A DNA stretch of 59,349 nt, taken from Vulcanimicrobiota bacterium. Lineage in GTDB: Bacteria > Vulcanimicrobiota > Vulcanimicrobiia > Vulcanimicrobiales > Vulcanimicrobiaceae. Numbering within the stretch: the first letter of the stretch is position 1; every line of letters begins with the position of its first letter. Positions 1 to 9,180 of the stretch are shown here, piece after piece. The position numbers were made by a program, and so were the translations under genes. The DNA lies in assembly GCA_027459845.1 (NCBI GenBank), contig DAIDGS010000160.1, positions 1 through 59,349 of the forward strand, read 5' to 3'. The notes under the pieces were generated by a model. It saw only the letters and a list, made by a program, of their open reading frames with translations, was not told the DNA's origin and ran no database searches.

Positions 1-276
1 GCGATCGTCGTCACCTTCGATGAGAACGGTGACGGCCGGTACGTCGGCTGCTGCGGAAACGATCCGCGCGATCCGGCCAATCGCGGCGGCGGCCGCATTC
101 CGACGATCGTCATCACCAACCACGGGCCGCGTCACCGCGTCGATTCGACGCCCTACAGCCACTACGCGCTGCTCCGGACCATCGAGGATGCCTTCGGAAT
201 CCACACGTACCTGCTGCGCGCCGGTGCGCCGGGCGTCGTTGCGATGTTGCCGCTCTTCGCCGCGCGCCCGCGGTAG
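1..276 (+). CDS. Phosphoesterase family protein, C-terminal part (5' truncated)
   Basis: The window opens inside this gene; 91 residues remain, in frame from base 1 to a TAG stop. The visible tail (ITNHGPRHRVDSTPYSHY, then LLRTIEDAFGI) is the typical end of the PF04185 phosphoesterase family, which holds non-specific phospholipase C and acid phosphatases of the alkaline-phosphatase fold. A DENGDG stretch near the start could bind metal. The catalytic N-terminal part lies outside the window, so the substrate cannot be judged. The monooxygenase gene follows after 9 bases and may be co-transcribed. The family call is fairly safe; the enzyme activity is inferred. Confidence 0.75.
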   Translation, partial: AIVVTFDENGDGRYVGCCGNDPRDPANRGGGRIPTIVITNHGPRHRVDSTPYSHYALLRTIEDAFGIHTYLLRAGAPGVVAMLPLFAARPR

Positions 277-285
277 GCCGGCGCG

Positions 286-1485
286 ATGACGACCTGCGTC
301 GTCGTCGGCGGAGGGCCGGCCGGGATGATGCTCGGATATCTGCTGGCACGTGCCGGCGTCGCGACCGTGGTGCTCGAGAAACACGCCGACTTTTTGCGCG
401 ATTTCCGCGGCGACACGATTCACCCCGCGACGCTGGCGCTGCTCGACCGGCTGGGATTGCGCGAAGCACTGCTGGCGTTGCCGCATCGCCGCGTCTATGC
501 CGTCGGCGGCTACGTCGGCGATCGGCGCCTGAAGGTGGCCGAGTACGACCATCTCGGCGACGGCTGCAACTTTCTCGCCTATCTGCCGCAGTGGGAGTTC
601 TTGAACTTCGTCGCGGAGCGCGCGCGCGCGCTCGAAGGCTTCGAACTGCGCATGGACAGCGAGGCGTTCGATCTGCTGCAGCGCGACGGGCGCGTCGGTG
701 GGGTGCGCGTGCGCGGTGCCGCGCAAACCTACGCGCTCGACGCCGATCTGGTGATCGCCGCGGACGGACGCGACTCGCGCCTGGCGGCGTTGGCCGGGTT
801 GCCGCGGCAGCGGCTGGGTGCGCCGATGGACGTACTGTGGTTCCACGTGCCGCGCGCGTCCGACGATCCGACCCAGGCGTTTGCGTGCGTGCGCGACGGG
901 ATACTGCTGGCAATGATCGATCGCGGGAGCTACTGGCAGTGCGCGCTCAACATCCGCAAGGATGCCTACGCCGCCTTGCGCGCGCGCGATCTCGGCGAAC
1001 TGCGGGCGCGGCTACGCGCCGCGGCGCCGTTTCTGGGCGATCGCGTCGAGGCGTTGCGCGACTGGGACGATCTCAAACTGCTGGAGGTGCGCGTCGAGCG
1101 GCTGCGCCGCTGGTACGCCGATGGATTGCTCTGCATCGGCGACGCCGCCCATGCGATGTCGCACGTCGCCGGGATCGGCATCAACCTGGCGATCGCCGAC
1201 GCCGCCGCGGCGGCGCGTCTGCTGGCGCCGCGGCTGCGCGCCGGCCGGGTGCGGCGCTGCGATCTGCGGGCGGTTCAGCGGCGCCGGATGTGGCCGGCAG
1301 TCGTCGCGCAGGGGCTGCAGCGGACGATCGCGCGCTGGGCAATCGTGCCGATCCTGGCGCGCGACGCCACTCCGCCCGTTCCCTTGGCGGCGCGGCTGCT
1401 CGACCGTTCGCGCCCGCTGCGGCGCGCGGCCGGCAGCCTCATCGGGTTGGGGGTTCGTCCGGAGCTGCCGCCGGCGGATCGCTGA
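286..1485 (+). CDS. FAD-dependent monooxygenase, PHBH-type (class A flavoprotein)
   Basis: A 399-residue Rossmann flavoprotein. The N-terminus carries VVGGGPAGMMLGYLLARAG (dinucleotide binding) followed by an acidic residue in VVLEKH. A DG motif (VIAADGRDSRLAALAG, about residue 160) and a GD motif (GDAAHAMSHVAGIGINLAIADA, about residue 285) complete the FAD and NAD(P)H signature of the p-hydroxybenzoate hydroxylase family. Such enzymes hydroxylate aromatic or polyketide substrates in the cytoplasm; the substrate here is unknown. It follows the truncated phosphoesterase by 9 bases. Its last 47 bases overlap the 3' end of the convergent PaiB-like gene. Confidence 0.88.
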   Translation: MTTCVVVGGGPAGMMLGYLLARAGVATVVLEKHADFLRDFRGDTIHPATLALLDRLGLREALLALPHRRVYAVGGYVGDRRLKVAEYDHLGDGCNFLAYLPQWEFLNFVAERARALEGFELRMDSEAFDLLQRDGRVGGVRVRGAAQTYALDADLVIAADGRDSRLAALAGLPRQRLGAPMDVLWFHVPRASDDPTQAFACVRDGILLAMIDRGSYWQCALNIRKDAYAALRARDLGELRARLRAAAPFLGDRVEALRDWDDLKLLEVRVERLRRWYADGLLCIGDAAHAMSHVAGIGINLAIADAAAAARLLAPRLRAGRVRRCDLRAVQRRRMWPAVVAQGLQRTIARWAIVPILARDATPPVPLAARLLDRSRPLRRAAGSLIGLGVRPELPPADR

Positions 1486-2086
1486 GCGCGCGCATCGCCG
1501 CCGCGCAGGCGCGATCGCCGGCACGCGCCGACGCGTCGAGATGCGCGATGACGCGCGCGCGGTCGGCGGCCGTGCGGTTCTGACTGAGCTTGGCCTTGGC
1601 GTGGAGCTGCTCGACGGCCAACTCGAACGCCACGATGCCGCGCAGATTCGCCTCGAGCACGTCGGCCGTCAGGCCTTGGACGCGCCATGCCTGCGGTCCG
1701 TCGCCTTCGAATCGCCGGCTGAGCGCGTCGACGACGTCGTAGCCGTCGATCGCGCGCAGGCGCCCTTCGGCGACGACCGCGCCATAGTTCCACGTCGGAA
1801 CGGTGTCGTACGGGCGCTCGTACCACGCCGCCGAGACATAGGCATGCGGCCCGAGGAACTGCACCGTGGCGCGCGCCGAGGCTTCGATCGCGCACGCGTG
1901 CGGGTTGGCGCGGGCCACGTGCCCGAGGATCGTGACGTTGGCGCCGTCGCGGCGCGCGAGCATCGGCAGGAACGTCGTCACGACGCCGTCGCCGTCGACG
2001 GTGATCAGCGTCCCAAACGGATAGCTCGCGATCAACTCGAGCGCCCACGCGAGATCGTCGCGGCGAAACGCCGGCGGCACGTACAT
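1439..2086 (-). CDS. FMN-binding PaiB-family protein
   Basis: A 215-residue protein starting MYVPPAFRRDDLAWALELI. It has the conserved split-barrel features of the PaiB family (FMN-binding negative transcriptional regulator, PF04299): YPFGTLIT near residue 25, FLGPHAYVSAAWY near residue 105 and VPTWNYGAV near residue 125. B. subtilis PaiB is linked to repression of sporulation and protease genes, but the family is mostly uncharacterised and flavin binding is the firmer prediction. It starts 5 bases after the histidine kinase stop, so it is probably the last gene of the ABC/two-component operon. Its 3' end overlaps the monooxygenase gene by 47 bases. Confidence 0.85.
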   Translation of the reverse strand: MYVPPAFRRDDLAWALELIASYPFGTLITVDGDGVVTTFLPMLARRDGANVTILGHVARANPHACAIEASARATVQFLGPHAYVSAAWYERPYDTVPTWNYGAVVAEGRLRAIDGYDVVDALSRRFEGDGPQAWRVQGLTADVLEANLRGIVAFELAVEQLHAKAKLSQNRTAADRARVIAHLDASARAGDRACAAAMRALSDPPAAAPDEPPTR

Positions 2087-2091
2087 GCGCG

Positions 2092-3513
2092 TTACTTCGC
2101 CGGCAGGGTCACTTCGACTTGCGTTTCGATTCCGGGCCGGCTAGTGATGGCGATGCGGCCGCCGGCGCGTTCCACCGCACGCTTGGCGATCGCGAGCCCG
2201 AGCCCCGAGCCCTCGATCGCGTCGCCGCCGCCTGCGGTCGGCGCACTGCCTCGGTAGAAGCGATCGTAGACGTGCTCGATTTCACTCGGCGTCATCCCAG
2301 GTCCGCGGTCGGTCACCACCACGCGCACCTGGCCGCCGTCGCGGGTGACGCCGACGTCGATCGGCGACTGCGGCGCATAGCGGATGGCGTTTTCGATGAT
2401 GTTCTTGATGGCCTCGCCCAGTTCGCCGCGATCGGCCTCGACCGGCGCCGGTCCGGCGGCGTGCAGGCGCAGCCGATCCTGGCCGGCCAGCGGTGCGAGC
2501 GTGCCGACCACGCGCGCCACCTCGTCGCTCAGATCGAACGACGCCACCGAGGCCGATTCGGGTTGATCCAGCCGGGCCAAGAAGATCAGCTTCTCGATGG
2601 TGATGCGCATGCGCCGGCTCTCGGCGAGCATCGTGGCGTAGAGACGTTGGACCGCGCTCTGATCGGCCACCGCTCCCGCGCGCAGCATGTCCAAGTAGCC
2701 CATCACCACGGTGAGCGGCGTGCGTAGTTCGTGCCCGGCGTCGGCGATAAACTGGCGCATCTGGGTTTCGTTGCGCTGGCGCTCGGCCGCCGCTGCGTTC
2801 AGGCGAAATGCAACGTCGTTATACGCCGAGGTGAGATCGGCGAACTCGAGGTTGCGCTCGAGTAGCGGCTCGGGCGTCAGGTCGCCGCCCGCGATGCGGC
2901 GTAGCGCGCGCGTCACGTCGCGTAGCGGCGCGATCGCGCGCGCGGTGATGCGCAGGCCCAGCAGCCACGCCAAAACGACCGCGATCGCGCCGGCCGGGAC
3001 CAGCACCGCGAAGTACACCGCCAGCAGATGGGAGATCGCGCGAATATCGGGCGTGACCACGATCAATCCATCCGGAACGCGTACCAGGCGCGGATGCAGC
3101 CCCAGCAGCATCTGCACGGCGTGGATCTTGCGATCGGCCACGATGCGAATCACGCGGCGCGTGGGCGGCGGTCGTGGCAACTCGCCGCTCGCGCGTGGGA
3201 GCGGTGGCGCGGGGAGCAGATTCGGCGGCGGTTCGAAGCCGTGGACGAAGACGTGAATCTGCGAGCGATCGAGCTCCTTGACGATGCGCGGTCCGTACTG
3301 CGCGAGGGTCAAACCTTGGCGGCGGTACTGCACGCTCAGCGCGCGTGCCTTTTGCGCGGCCGCATCGACCGACTGATCGAGCACGCCGGCGTAGAAGTGA
3401 AACGCCACCGCCGTCGCGACGCCCGCCACGATCGCGATCAGCGCGACCGCAAGGACCGCATACCCGAGGGCTAGGCGGCGACCGAACGCCGCGAAAGGTG
3501 GATTAGGGCGCAC
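2092..3513 (-). CDS. Two-component sensor histidine kinase
   Basis: A 473-residue inner-membrane kinase. A first membrane segment spans about residues 14-40 and a second about 162-187; the roughly 120 residues between them form a proline-rich periplasmic sensor. A HAMP domain follows, then HisKA with phosphoacceptor H261 in AGHELRTPLTVVMGYL, and an HATPase_c domain with an N-box (NIIENAIRYAP), a G1 box (DRGPGM) and a G2 box (GSGLGLAIAKRAVE). Its start overlaps the end of the response regulator gene by 11 bases, so the two form a cognate, translationally coupled pair. Position in the pump operon suggests it senses a substrate of, or stress relieved by, the exporter; that is inference. Confidence 0.93.
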   Translation of the reverse strand: MRPNPPFAAFGRRLALGYAVLAVALIAIVAGVATAVAFHFYAGVLDQSVDAAAQKARALSVQYRRQGLTLAQYGPRIVKELDRSQIHVFVHGFEPPPNLLPAPPLPRASGELPRPPPTRRVIRIVADRKIHAVQMLLGLHPRLVRVPDGLIVVTPDIRAISHLLAVYFAVLVPAGAIAVVLAWLLGLRITARAIAPLRDVTRALRRIAGGDLTPEPLLERNLEFADLTSAYNDVAFRLNAAAAERQRNETQMRQFIADAGHELRTPLTVVMGYLDMLRAGAVADQSAVQRLYATMLAESRRMRITIEKLIFLARLDQPESASVASFDLSDEVARVVGTLAPLAGQDRLRLHAAGPAPVEADRGELGEAIKNIIENAIRYAPQSPIDVGVTRDGGQVRVVVTDRGPGMTPSEIEHVYDRFYRGSAPTAGGGDAIEGSGLGLAIAKRAVERAGGRIAITSRPGIETQVEVTLPAK

Positions 3514-4186
3514 GCAGGGTGTATCCGGCGCCGCGCACCGTCTGGATCAGCGGCCGCGCGAAGCCGTCGTCGACCTTTCCGCGCAGGTACGAGATGTAGC
3601 GCTCGACCGCCCCGGTGCCGACCGACGCATCGTCGCCCCACACCAAGTCGAGCAGCTCGTCGCGCGTGTAGACCCGTTTGGGACGTTTCAGTAGCGTGAC
3701 CAAGAGGTTGTACTCGAGCGGCGAGAGATCGAGGCGCCGGCCATCGCGTTCGACCACGTGCTCGTCGAGATCGACGCGCAGCCCTTCGTACTGCAGGACC
3801 GAGCGGCGTTCGAGGTGCGGCCGGCGCAGCTTGGCGTCGACGTGCGCGAGCAGCTCGGAGACCTCGAACGGTTTGCTGAGGTAGTCGTCGGCACCGGCGC
3901 TCAGCCCTTCGACTTTGTCGTAGACTTCGCTGCGAGCGCTGAGCATGACGATCGGTGCGTCGGTCAGCCGGCGCAGCATCGGCAACAGCGCGATCCCGTC
4001 GACCTTGGGCATCATCACGTCGAGCACGATGAGATCCGGCGACCAGTCGCGTACCAGCGCCAGGCCGGCCGCACCGTCGCCGGCGCAGCGCACGATGTAG
4101 CCGCCGTGCGCCAGCGCTAGTTCGAGCAGTTCGCGGATGCGCGGCTCGTCGTCGATGACGGCCACGCGCGGCTGCGGCTCGCTCAT
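3503..4186 (-). CDS. OmpR/PhoB-family response regulator
   Basis: A 227-residue regulator. The receiver domain has the acidic pair in VIDDEPRIREL and phosphoacceptor D56 in LIVLDVMMPKVDG, followed by the conserved lysine of DDYLSKPFEVSELL. A C-terminal winged helix (LSPLEYNLLVTLLKRP, VYTRDELL, VERYISYLRGKV, IQTVRGAGYTL) binds DNA. I chose the ATG at 4186, which overlaps the permease stop (ATGA), because the frame stays open upstream but only this start gives a normal receiver N-terminus. It is coupled to the kinase downstream and probably controls its own operon. Confidence 0.93.
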   Translation of the reverse strand: MSEPQPRVAVIDDEPRIRELLELALAHGGYIVRCAGDGAAGLALVRDWSPDLIVLDVMMPKVDGIALLPMLRRLTDAPIVMLSARSEVYDKVEGLSAGADDYLSKPFEVSELLAHVDAKLRRPHLERRSVLQYEGLRVDLDEHVVERDGRRLDLSPLEYNLLVTLLKRPKRVYTRDELLDLVWGDDASVGTGAVERYISYLRGKVDDGFARPLIQTVRGAGYTLRAP

Positions 4187-5400
4187 TCGAAGCGCAGCGC
4201 CTCGATCGGGTTCAACTGCGCGGCGCGCTGCGCCGGATAGTAGCCGAAGAAGATGCCGACCAGCGCCGAGAACGCCACCGAGAGAACGACCGCGGCCGGC
4301 GGAATCTGGGTCGGCCAATGTGCGGCGAGCGCGATGGCGGTGGTGCCGGCGATGCCGACCACGACGCCGACCGCACCGCCGGCGGTCGCGAGCAGCGCGG
4401 CCTCGGCCAGAAACTGCCGCAGGATCGTGACGCCGCGCGCGCCGACCGACATACGCAGGCCGATTTCACGCGTGCGTTCGCTCACCGAGACCATCATGAT
4501 GTTCATGATGCCGATGCCGCCGACGATCAGCGAGACGGCCGCGACGCCGGCCAGCAAGAACTCGAGCACCGCACCGGTCGAGGCGGCCGCTTGGGCGATC
4601 GACTGCAGGTTGCGTACCTGGAAGTCGTCGGGCTGTCCGGGGGCGATCCGGTGGCGCGCCGCGAGCAGCGTGGTCGCTTCGTTCTGGACCGCGTCGATCA
4701 CGTTCGCGCTGGCCGCCGAGACCATCAGTTGATTGACGGTCGTCAGCCCGGTGAGCCGCTCCATGGCGGAGGTATAGGGGATCAGGACGGTGTCGTCCTG
4801 GTCTTGACCCATGCCGCTTTGCCCGAGCGGCGTCAAGGTGCCGATGACGGTGAACGGCACGCCCTTGATGAGCACCGTCGCGCCGATTGGGTTGCTGCCG
4901 TCGGGAAAGAGTTGCGCGATGACGGTTTGGCCGAGCACCGCGACCTTCGCTGCGGCCGCGTCGTCGCTCTGCGTGAAGAAGCGCCCGCTGGCCAGCGGCC
5001 ACGACTTGATAAACGTATACGAGGGCGCGACTCCGCTGACCGAGGTTTGCCAGTTGTTCTGTCCGGCGACGACCTGCGTGCGCAGCGTCACCAGCGGTGA
5101 GACCGCCGCGACGCCGGGCAGCGCCGCGATCGCCAGGCCGTCCTGCGGCGTGAGCGTCGAGGCGCCGCTGAATCCGCTGCGGGCGCCTCCCGCGGTGATG
5201 CTGCCGGGTTGGATCACGATCAGGTTGGCGCCGAGTTTCTGAATGTTGGTCTGCACCTGCGCGCTGGCACCGACGCCGATCGCGATGGTCACGATGACGG
5301 CCGCGACGCCGATGACGATGCCCAGCATCGTGAGCAGCGAGCGCGTGCGGTTGCGCACCAGCGCCGCCAGCGCCAGGCGCAGCGTTGCCGTGGCGTTCAT
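4183..5400 (-). CDS. MacB/FtsX-type ABC transporter permease
   Basis: A 405-residue permease of the type VII (mechanotransmission) ABC class. There is one membrane helix at about residues 20-45 ([22 protein letters not shown]), a large MacB_PCD periplasmic domain, and three C-terminal helices of the FtsX fold, beginning [21 protein letters not shown] with the conserved [14 protein letters not shown] loop. Unlike E. coli MacB, the ATPase is a separate protein. With the upstream adaptor it should form a tripartite system exporting a periplasmic substrate such as a drug, peptide or lipid. Start and stop overlap both neighbours by 4 bases. Confidence 0.92.
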   Translation of the reverse strand: MNATATLRLALAALVRNRTRSLLTMLGIVIGVAAVIVTIAIGVGASAQVQTNIQKLGANLIVIQPGSITAGGARSGFSGASTLTPQDGLAIAALPGVAAVSPLVTLRTQVVAGQNNWQTSVSGVAPSYTFIKSWPLASGRFFTQSDDAAAAKVAVLGQTVIAQLFPDGSNPIGATVLIKGVPFTVIGTLTPLGQSGMGQDQDDTVLIPYTSAMERLTGLTTVNQLMVSAASANVIDAVQNEATTLLAARHRIAPGQPDDFQVRNLQSIAQAAASTGAVLEFLLAGVAAVSLIVGGIGIMNIMMVSVSERTREIGLRMSVGARGVTILRQFLAEAALLATAGGAVGVVVGIAGTTAIALAAHWPTQIPPAAVVLSVAFSALVGIFFGYYPAQRAAQLNPIEALRFE

Positions 5401-6098
5401 GCGGCACGCTCGCGGTTCGGCGCGTCACCGACCACCAAGCCGTCGCGGAATGCGACCGTCCGGCGCGCGTGCGCCGCGATGTCGGGCTCGTGCGTCACCA
5501 GCATGATGGTAATGCCGGCTTCGGCATTGAGCCGCGCGAACAGCCGCATCACCTCGAGCGAGGTGGCCGTGTCGAGCGCGCCGGTCGGCTCGTCGGCCAG
5601 GATCAGCCCGGGGTTGTTGACCAGCGATCGCGCGATCGCAACGCGTTGCTGCTGACCGCCCGACATCTGATTTGGGTGATGTTTGGCCAGGTGCGCGATA
5701 CCGACGATCTCCATTTTTTCCAGCGCGATGCGCCGGCGTTCGGCTTCGGGGACGCCGGAGTAGACCATCGGAAGTTCGACGTTTTCGAGCGCGCTGGTGC
5801 GCGGCAGCAAGTTGTACGCCTGAAAGACGAAGCCGAGGCGCCGGCTGCGGATGTCGGCGCGCGCGTCGGCGTCGAGGTTCGATGCATCCGTGCCTTCGAA
5901 CGCATAGGTGCCGGCGGTCGGGGCGTCGAGCAGGCCGACGATGTGCATGAAGGTCGACTTGCCCGAACCCGAAGGTCCCATGACCGCGATGAACTCACCG
6001 GGTTCGATCGTCAGATCGACGCCGCGCAGCGCGGCCACTTCGGTATCGCCGAGCTGGTAGACTTTGCGCAGATCGCGCACCGCAACGACGGGCGTCAT
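5397..6098 (-). CDS. ABC transporter ATP-binding protein (MacB/LolD type)
   Basis: A 233-residue nucleotide-binding subunit. Walker A is GPSGSGKST (residues 41-49), the ABC signature is [15 protein letters not shown], Walker B is [12 protein letters not shown], and the H-loop lies in MLVTHEPD. The length and the signature are typical of the LolD/MacB-like class that powers FtsX-fold permeases. It begins one base after the adaptor stop and overlaps the permease start by 4 bases. It acts on the cytoplasmic face of the inner membrane. Confidence 0.94.
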   Translation of the reverse strand: MTPVVAVRDLRKVYQLGDTEVAALRGVDLTIEPGEFIAVMGPSGSGKSTFMHIVGLLDAPTAGTYAFEGTDASNLDADARADIRSRRLGFVFQAYNLLPRTSALENVELPMVYSGVPEAERRRIALEKMEIVGIAHLAKHHPNQMSGGQQQRVAIARSLVNNPGLILADEPTGALDTATSLEVMRLFARLNAEAGITIMLVTHEPDIAAHARRTVAFRDGLVVGDAPNRERAA

Positions 6099-6099
6099 C

Positions 6100-7614
6100 T
6101 CAGTGAATCCCGTGCAGGCCGCCGAGCGGCGGGCGACCGGCGGGGGCGTGTCCGCTCGTCGCTGCGGCGCGGCCGCTCGATCCGACGATCGCCGCGTCGC
6201 CCGGCGCGAGGGCGCCCGTCTGCAGCGGCGTCACGGCTGCCTGCGTGGTGGTGGTCAGCGCGACCGTCACCGGCACGCGCACCGGGAGTCCGCCGCGCAG
6301 CACGTAGATGCTGCCGCGCGAACCGGCCGCCGGCGCGGCGGCGCCGGCCGTCGCGGTGGTCGCGCCCCACGGCGAGGTACCGTGCGCCTGCGTCGGCATG
6401 CCCGGCCGCCACTGCAGCGCGGTGGTCGGGACGACCAGCGCGCCCTTGACGCCGGCCACGTCGATGGTGGCATTGGCGGTCATGCCTGGGAGCAGCTTGC
6501 CGGCCGCGTTGTCGACCAAGACGACCACGTCGTAGGTGACCACGTTGTTGACCGTCTGCGGGTTGATGCGCACCTGCGCGACCGTGCCCGTAAAGGTTTG
6601 ATTCGGATAGGCCAGCACCGAGAACGTGACCGGGTCGCCGGGCTTGACGTTCCCGATATCCGGTTCGCCGACGTTGATGTCGACTTCCATCTTGTGCAGG
6701 TCCTGAGCGATCGAGAAGAGGGTTGGGGTCTGCAGCGAGGCAGCCACCGTCTGTCCGACCGAGACGTCGCGGGCGACCACGGTGCCGTTGACCGGCGAAG
6801 TGATGACGGTGTGGCTCAGGTTGAGCTGATCCTGCGCGACGATCGCTTGCGCGGCCGTGACCGCGGCCTGCGCGGCCTGTGCGTCGGCGGCCTGTGCCGC
6901 CGCGCTCGAACCGGCCTGGCCGATGCTGGCCGACGCGGCTGCGGCCGCGGCGCGGGCCTGCGCGACCGCCGCCTGTGCGGCGGCAACGTCGCTGGCATCC
7001 TGGGCGACGGCCGCGCGATCGGCGTCGACCGCCGACTGCGCGAGGTAGCCTTGCGCCAGCAGCGCGTCGTCGCGCGTCAGCGTCGTCTGTGCCAGCGTCA
7101 GCGCGGCCTGGGTCTTGGCGACGTTGGCGGTGGCAGCGCCGATCGCGGCGGCTTGGGCGGCGCTGCTATCGTGTGCCACGCTGACGCTGGCGCTGCCACC
7201 CGAGGCGGTCGCCGCGGCGGCCGCTGCCTGCGCTTGCGCTTGCGCCAGCGCCGCCTTTGCTTGATCGAGCTGCGCCTGGAACGTGCTCGGGTCGAGCGTC
7301 GCCAGAACTTGGCCGGCTTTCACGGTGCTGTTGTAGTCGACGTAGAGATGCGCGATCGTTCCCGAGACCTGCGTGCCGACGGTGACGTCGTTTTGCGGAT
7401 TGACGGTGCCCGACGCGGTGACGTTTTGCACCAGGTCCTGCTGCGCGACCGGTGCGGTGACGTACTGCACGGTCGCCCGCGCCCGCACCAGCGTGGTGGC
7501 GATCAGCGCCAGCACGAGCAGTAACGCCGGCACCACCCAGAGCCAGCGCGAGCGCAAGCGGGCGAGCGTGGCGGCGAGCGCTGCGGGGCTGGTCGGGAAG
7601 ACGGTTGTCGTCAT
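6100..7614 (-). CDS. HlyD/MacA-family periplasmic adaptor (membrane fusion protein)
   Basis: A 504-residue adaptor. It has one N-terminal membrane anchor (about residues 24-46, WLWVVPALLLVLALIATTLV), a lipoyl-like half (ASGTVNPQNDVTVGTQVSG), an exceptionally alanine- and glutamine-rich helical hairpin (about residues 115-290), the second lipoyl half (VITSPVNGTVVARDVSVGQ) and a beta-barrel domain. The C-terminus is low-complexity Gly/Ala/Pro. It probably links the permease to an outer-membrane channel not encoded in this window. It is the first gene of a six-gene minus-strand operon; GAAGAAGC just upstream of the start is a plausible ribosome site. Confidence 0.9.
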   Translation of the reverse strand: MTTTVFPTSPAALAATLARLRSRWLWVVPALLLVLALIATTLVRARATVQYVTAPVAQQDLVQNVTASGTVNPQNDVTVGTQVSGTIAHLYVDYNSTVKAGQVLATLDPSTFQAQLDQAKAALAQAQAQAAAAAATASGGSASVSVAHDSSAAQAAAIGAATANVAKTQAALTLAQTTLTRDDALLAQGYLAQSAVDADRAAVAQDASDVAAAQAAVAQARAAAAAASASIGQAGSSAAAQAADAQAAQAAVTAAQAIVAQDQLNLSHTVITSPVNGTVVARDVSVGQTVAASLQTPTLFSIAQDLHKMEVDINVGEPDIGNVKPGDPVTFSVLAYPNQTFTGTVAQVRINPQTVNNVVTYDVVVLVDNAAGKLLPGMTANATIDVAGVKGALVVPTTALQWRPGMPTQAHGTSPWGATTATAGAAAPAAGSRGSIYVLRGGLPVRVPVTVALTTTTQAAVTPLQTGALAPGDAAIVGSSGRAAATSGHAPAGRPPLGGLHGIH

Positions 7615-7681
7615 AGCTTCTTCAGCCTAGGTTGCCTCGCTGACAGAAGCTGGAGAGCGTCGGCGAGACGATGAGAGCGCC

Positions 7682-8236
7682 ATGAGAAGGCTTCGCGGCG
7701 CTGGCACAAAACCAGCGCGCATGCTTCGTGGATTTGCGCTTGGCGTGGTGGTCGCGCTCGCCGGACTCGTGCTCGTGTGCTACGTCGGTATCGAGGCGGG
7801 CATGCTGCCGGCCAACGCCGACGCGCGTCCCCCGGCGCTGGAACGGTGGGCGGCGCGCACGTCGCTGCACGCAACCTTGCGGCGCGAAGCCAGCCGGGCT
7901 CCGAATCCGCTTCCGGCGACCGCCGCCAACGAGATCGCCGGCGTGAAGCTCTACGCCGGCAACTGTGCGGTCTGCCACGGTGCCGCGCACACGCGTCCCA
8001 ACAACATCGCGCGCGGGCTCTATCAGTTTCCGCCGCAGTTAGCCCGGTACGGCGTCGAAGACGATCCGGCCGGAATCGTGTACTGGAAAATTACGCACGG
8101 CATCCGCTTTACGGGGATGCCGTCGTTCGTTCGAACCCTTACCGATCGCCAGCGCTGGCAGTTGACGCTGTTCCTCCAGCAGATGAAGACGCTGACGCCG
8201 GCCGCGCAGCGCGCCTGGCTGGCGGTTAGCCCTTGA
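7682..8236 (+). CDS. Membrane-anchored class I cytochrome c
   Basis: A 184-residue protein with an N-terminal membrane anchor (about residues 17-38) and one haem-binding motif C95-A-V-C98-H99. A distal methionine in FTGMPSF near residue 146 is the likely sixth ligand. The spacing fits a monohaem periplasmic cytochrome c (PF13442) in electron transfer. ATG 7682 is preceded by no clear ribosome site; ATG 7721 (residue 14) would put the anchor at the extreme N-terminus and is equally possible. It is divergent from the adaptor gene, with 67 bases between them, and its 3' end overlaps the secreted-protein gene by 11 bases. Redox partner unknown. Confidence 0.88.
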   Translation: MRRLRGAGTKPARMLRGFALGVVVALAGLVLVCYVGIEAGMLPANADARPPALERWAARTSLHATLRREASRAPNPLPATAANEIAGVKLYAGNCAVCHGAAHTRPNNIARGLYQFPPQLARYGVEDDPAGIVYWKITHGIRFTGMPSFVRTLTDRQRWQLTLFLQQMKTLTPAAQRAWLAVSP

Positions 8237-8720
8237 CTTCCGGGGTCGCGACGAAGAGGTACTGATCGCGACCCGTCGCCGAGCTGTTCTGCAGCGGCAA
8301 CGTCATGCTGTTGCCGCTGACCTGGTTGGCGTAGATCTGTCCGTGGATCGCGCCGTTGGCATCGACGGTTCCGACCACGTGCACCCGGCCGTCCGGCTCC
8401 GCGCCCATGCCCATGTCCACGTTCGAGGGGCCGATGTCGAACCAAATGTAGTTTCCGTCGCGGCCGCCGGTCACTTGGACGAACGCTTTTTGATAGGCGT
8501 TGTGATAGTAGCCGCGGACGATGCCGGAGGGGAACATCTGCAGGTCGAGGTGACCGGCGATCGGATACTTCGAGCCGTACACCGGCGTGATCGCGGTTGC
8601 GTAGTGCGACTCGGTTGCCGAGCTTGCACTGCTCTGCGCGCGGGCGGCGGTGCCGGAGGCACCGACGATCAGCGCGAGGGCGGTCAGCGAGACGAGGATC
8701 GAGGTAACGGTGCGCTTCAT
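8226..8720 (-). CDS. Secreted protein of unknown function
   Basis: I do not recognise the family. The protein has 164 residues and a classical signal peptide (MKRTVTSILVSLTALALIVG, cleavage probably after ARA near residue 28). The mature part is beta-rich with many Gly, Tyr and Asn (SGIVRGYYHNAYQ, RDGNYIWFDIG, DANGAIHGQIYANQV), which resembles a small lipocalin- or avidin-like barrel; this is only an impression. The ATG at 8720 is preceded by AGAGGAACCACC, a good ribosome site. A TATAAT box lies about 100 bases upstream, so it is probably transcribed alone. Confidence 0.75.
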   Translation of the reverse strand: MKRTVTSILVSLTALALIVGASGTAARAQSSASSATESHYATAITPVYGSKYPIAGHLDLQMFPSGIVRGYYHNAYQKAFVQVTGGRDGNYIWFDIGPSNVDMGMGAEPDGRVHVVGTVDANGAIHGQIYANQVSGNSMTLPLQNSSATGRDQYLFVATPEVKG

Positions 8721-8820
8721 GGTGGTTCCTCTCGGCCGGGCGGCGCGGTGTTCTGGAGGTAGAGCGCTTCGGCGAGCGCGAACGTGACCCGGCTCGGCGA
8801 GGGAGCACGTTCTGAGAAGC

Positions 8821-8826
8821 ATTATA
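8821..8826 (-). promoter_or_regulatory. -10 box (TATAAT) for the secreted-protein gene
   Basis: Read on the minus strand, these bases are a perfect TATAAT preceded by TG. That would start a transcript near 8814, with a leader of about 94 nt before the ATG at 8720. I see no convincing -35 at 16-18 bases. The same AT-rich patch, rare in this sequence, could also serve the plus-strand gene starting at 8866. Confidence 0.5.
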
Positions 8827-8865
8827 CACTGGCTCGGCCTAGGGAAACCTGAGCCGCGGGTTGGA

Positions 8866-9180
8866 TTGCGGCCGCACCGCGACGTCGTCCTGCCCGAGCC
8901 GCTCGGCCCGGCGTTCGCGCGGACGCTGGCACTGTTCGACCGCGTGCTGGGCGCCAACGTCGCGCGCGCCGATGCGGCCGCCGGGCTGATCGAGGCCGGC
9001 TTCGGGCTGGTCAACAGCGAGCGTATTCGCGCCAGCGTCGAGGACGCCGGGAACGCGCATTCGCGCGTGCGCATCGAGGCAATTTTCCCGGCCGGTGCGA
9101 CGGCGGTCGCACGCTCGCGCGCGGTCGAGGCTTTGGCCGAGGCGCTGATCGAGGCCGGCGGTACGCCCGAGTCCGCTTAG
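8866..9180 (+). CDS. Conserved-looking hypothetical protein
   Basis: A 104-residue unrecognised protein. The reading frame has strongly G/C-ending codons like its neighbours and a plausible alpha/beta composition ([32 protein letters not shown], then [12 protein letters not shown]). The only usual start is TTG at 8866; the frame stays open upstream to about 8785 without ATG or GTG. It ends convergently with serS, the two stop codons overlapping. No domain can be named and there is no clear ribosome site, so the exact N-terminus is uncertain. Confidence 0.5.
   Translation: MRPHRDVVLPEPLGPAFARTLALFDRVLGANVARADAAAGLIEAGFGLVNSERIRASVEDAGNAHSRVRIEAIFPAGATAVARSRAVEALAEALIEAGGTPESA

Noticed and set aside
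8822-8830. TTATACACT as a possible DnaA box
   Set aside because: It differs from TTATNCACA at the last base, occurs once, and is explained by a TATAAT promoter on the minus strand; no origin genes are near.
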